Assembly (NCBI GenBank): GCA_949284175.1
Contig: CASDVE010000001.1
Location: forward strand, 186,001 to 250,000
Origin: an uncultured Eubacteriales bacterium
GTDB lineage: Bacteria > Bacillota > Clostridia > Lachnospirales > Lachnospiraceae
DNA length: 64,000 nucleotides
Reading direction: 5' to 3'
Part shown: in pieces, positions 62,579-64,000 of the stretch
Layout of the letters: each line of letters opens with the position of its first letter
Position numbering within the stretch: the first letter of the stretch is position 1
Program-made: the position numbers and the translations under genes
Notes under the pieces: model-generated
What the model saw: the letters and a program-made list of their open reading frames with translations, nothing else
What the model was told of the DNA's origin: nothing
Databases searched by the model: none

Positions 62579-63106
62579 ATGGAGTGGAAAACTTTAATAT
62601 ATCCTGGTATTGACTTATCAGGAAAATATCTAATATCAAACACAGGACAAATTTATAGTTCAAAAACTAAAAAAATTCTAAAACAAACACTGAATAAATC
62701 AACTGGATATTATGGTATTTGTATTAGTAATGGTGGGCGTAAAAAGAAAAAAATGATAAAAACACACATAGCTGTTGCTATGACATTTGTAGGTGGTTAT
62801 AAAAAAGGTCTTGTGGTTAATCATATTGATGGAAATAAGACTAATAATTATTATACTAATCTTGAATGGGTAACAAATCAAGAAAACACAATTCATGCTC
62901 ACAAAATGGGATTATTTCCTAGTTCTCCAAAATTAAGATGTGTAAACACTGGTGAAATATTTGTTTCAATTTCAGAAGCTAGCAGATGGTGCGGTCTATC
63001 TGAATGCTCTAGTTCTATTAGAGGGTATTTAAAAGGAAAACCAGGTAGAAATTCCGCCGGAAAGCACTCTATAACAGGTGAGGGATTGCAATGGGAATTA
63101 ATTTAA
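62579..63106 (+). CDS. Free-standing HNH homing endonuclease (NUMOD4-HNH)
   Basis: 175 aa. NUMOD4 start (EWKTLIYPGIDLSGKYLISN, YSSKTKKILKQ), HNH core VVNHIDGNKTNNYYTNLEWV with TNQENTIHA, and a C-terminal NUMOD1-like segment (VSISEASRWCGLSECSSSIR). ATG 62579 follows GGGGGGAG. Wedged 30 bp after tRNA-Pro and 13 bp before tRNA-Trp; such phage enzymes cut tRNA or nearby sequences in competing phages. Confidence 0.88.
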   Translation: MEWKTLIYPGIDLSGKYLISNTGQIYSSKTKKILKQTLNKSTGYYGICISNGGRKKKKMIKTHIAVAMTFVGGYKKGLVVNHIDGNKTNNYYTNLEWVTNQENTIHAHKMGLFPSSPKLRCVNTGEIFVSISEASRWCGLSECSSSIRGYLKGKPGRNSAGKHSITGEGLQWELI

Positions 63107-63119
63107 AGTTCAATAAATT

Positions 63120-63191
63120 GGGTCGCTAGTGTAATTGGTAACACGACAGTCTCCAAAACTGTTATTAGGTGTTCAAATCCTCTGCTTCCTG
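63120..63191 (+). tRNA. tRNA-Trp (anticodon CCA), imperfect
   Basis: D-arm GTGT/ACAC, perfect anticodon stem ACAGT/ACTGT with loop CTCCAAA, T-loop TTCAAAT. The T-stem has a mismatch and the acceptor GGGTCGC pairs poorly with GCTTCCT (two mismatches). The 3' end runs into a 13-bp tandem duplication, so the gene may be damaged or under repair. Confidence 0.7.
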
Positions 63192-63209
63192 CTCTCGCTT
63201 CCTGCTCTC
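63184..63209 (+). repeat. 13-bp tandem duplication at the tRNA-Trp 3' end
   Basis: GCTTCCTGCTCTC occurs twice in direct succession, starting inside the acceptor strand. Possible scar of homing-endonuclease cutting and repair, or slippage. Confidence 0.7.
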
Positions 63210-63260
63210 TTATCATAAATCAATATGTATAAGAGAATTTCATTAAGTAAAATAATTATA

Positions 63261-64000
63261 AGATGAAGTGGCTTGACACTGATAATCTACGGTGACGTAG
63301 GAAAGGCAGTATACTACAAACTGTCGCCGAGCGAAAGCTGGTCAACTCAAGCAATCAGAGGCATCTGTCTTAGGACAGGTTTCATTTGTGTAAGTTACGG
63401 AATGGAAATAGTTTCGGGAAATTAGGAGTGAAAAAAGATGCGAAGGGCTACTGCTGTACACCATCTCTTCCACTCGCCAAGTGGATAGCTCATGGCAACT
63501 AATGAAGAAATGAATGCGATCTGAAGGTTAAATAGTCCGAGTTTTTATTGGATAAGGGCATTAACCATTTATAACAATGAACAGGCAATAGCCTTAGTAT
63601 GTGTTATAAATGTTGAGTAGTTTAAATAGACGAAAGACATAATGGTGTGTGGCATTTTATGTCTCAAAAGGATACGAAACCACTGGAACAGCACATCATT
63701 AGTAGTAAAACATAAGATAGACAAATAATTAAATAAATGGTAGAAATTTTAATTCCATAGCATTTTAATTTAAATACAAAGAAAATAATTCTATAAAGAA
63801 AAGCGAAAGTCTGTTCCTATGCATAACGAAAGCAGCCTAATCCATTCGGGTAACTAAGAATGGCATTGAAAAGTTTCGCAAGACTTGGATATGTTGAATT
63901 GAAACTGCATGGTGATCGCAAATCTTTACTGCGCGGCAGTGTAGACAGAATGTGGATATTTGAGTAGTTATGTGTTTATGTTTGAAAAGCTACAAACTAA
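63261..64000 (+). ncRNA. Large ornate RNA candidate (GOLLD/ROOL-like), continues past the window
   Basis: 740 nt without an ORF, visibly more G-rich than its surroundings and full of compact hairpins: CTACG-GTGA-CGTAG (63287), AGC-GAAA-GCT (63330), CTGTC-TTAG-GACAG (63365), CCACT/AGTGG (63470), a perfect 11-bp CATTTATAACA/TGTTATAAATG (63566-63612) holding AGGC-AATA-GCCT, AGACATAA/TTATGTCT (63635-63664), CCATTC/GAATGG (63842) and ACTGC/GCAGT (63928). Giant phage RNAs GOLLD and ROOL lie beside tRNA genes in exactly this way. The family cannot be fixed by eye. Confidence 0.6.

Noticed and set aside
63120-63191. Suppressor tRNA and stop-codon recoding
   Set aside because: The anticodon is CCA (ordinary Trp) and genes end with TAA, TAG and TGA alike, with no in-frame readthrough seen.
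63261-64000. Group I intron
   Set aside because: A P7-like pairing (GGCTA 63446-63450 with TAGTC 63533-63537) exists, but I could not find convincing P4/P6 partners, a split exon or a splice context. A covariance search would settle it.

Overview
This AT-rich window looks like part of a large temperate phage or phage-plasmid of a Firmicute, most likely a clostridial (for example Lachnospiraceae) host. The reasons are Shine-Dalgarno sites close to AAGGAGG before most genes, LexA boxes of the Gram-positive GAAC-N4-GTTC type, many tiny zinc-ribbon and small phage-type proteins, a DnaE/DnaB/primase replication set, an MrpR-like repressor, a YonO-like RNA polymerase (both hallmarks of Bacillus phage SPbeta) and a TubZ/TubR partition locus (as on Clostridium phage c-st). 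No capsid, tail, terminase or lysis gene is visible, so this is the replication/accessory half of the element. TAA, TAG and TGA are all used as stops, so there is no sign of stop-codon recoding.

Layout. From 1 to about 55 kb every gene lies on the minus strand; from 56.6 kb to the end the genes lie on the plus strand. The 1.5-kb divergent region between them carries several copies of a phage-specific promoter-like motif (core ACTAAAWAAAAT) facing outward in both directions. Read along the minus strand, the parts are: 55-42 kb, many small orphan genes separated by a family of look-alike terminator hairpins (with a Csx16-like putative ring nuclease, an Rpn-type nuclease and a lipoprotein); 42-35 kb, a stand-alone Cas6 homologue, a DUF2325 protein and a complete TubZRC partition locus with eight 10-bp centromere iterons; 35-33 kb, a replication initiator containing its own iterons plus DnaA boxes, and a tyrosine recombinase; 33-24 kb, small phage proteins; 24-19 kb, regulatory genes with sigma-A promoters and LexA boxes (MrpR-like repressor, DndB/ParB-like protein, RlaP-type nucleotidyltransferase); 19-12.9 kb, an RNA repair island; 12.7-0 kb, the replication and recombination operon (SSB candidate, Sak4-like ATPase, DnaB helicase, primase, Cas4-like nuclease, C5 methylase, DnaE polymerase, RecD-like helicase).

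The most notable system is the RNA-repair island: a Ro60/TROVE protein followed 18 bp after its stop by a circularly permuted tRNA-like RNA with the architecture of bacterial Y RNAs, two copies of a second structured RNA on either side of the TROVE gene (their stem differences are G-U on the minus strand), a tRNA(CAU), an Rnl5-like RNA ligase, a kinase-HD end-healing enzyme, a possible RelE-fold ribonuclease and, 4 kb away, an RlaP-family nucleotidyltransferase. Together they look like a viral tRNA/RNA quality-control system, perhaps against tRNA-cleaving host defences (inference).

The plus-strand arm carries a two-barrel RNA polymerase (DFDSD motif), a tRNA cluster (Ile-UAU, Pro-UGG, Trp-CCA) invaded by a free-standing HNH homing endonuclease, and, filling the last 0.75 kb, a long ORF-free stem-loop-rich RNA in the place where GOLLD/ROOL giant RNAs sit in other phages.
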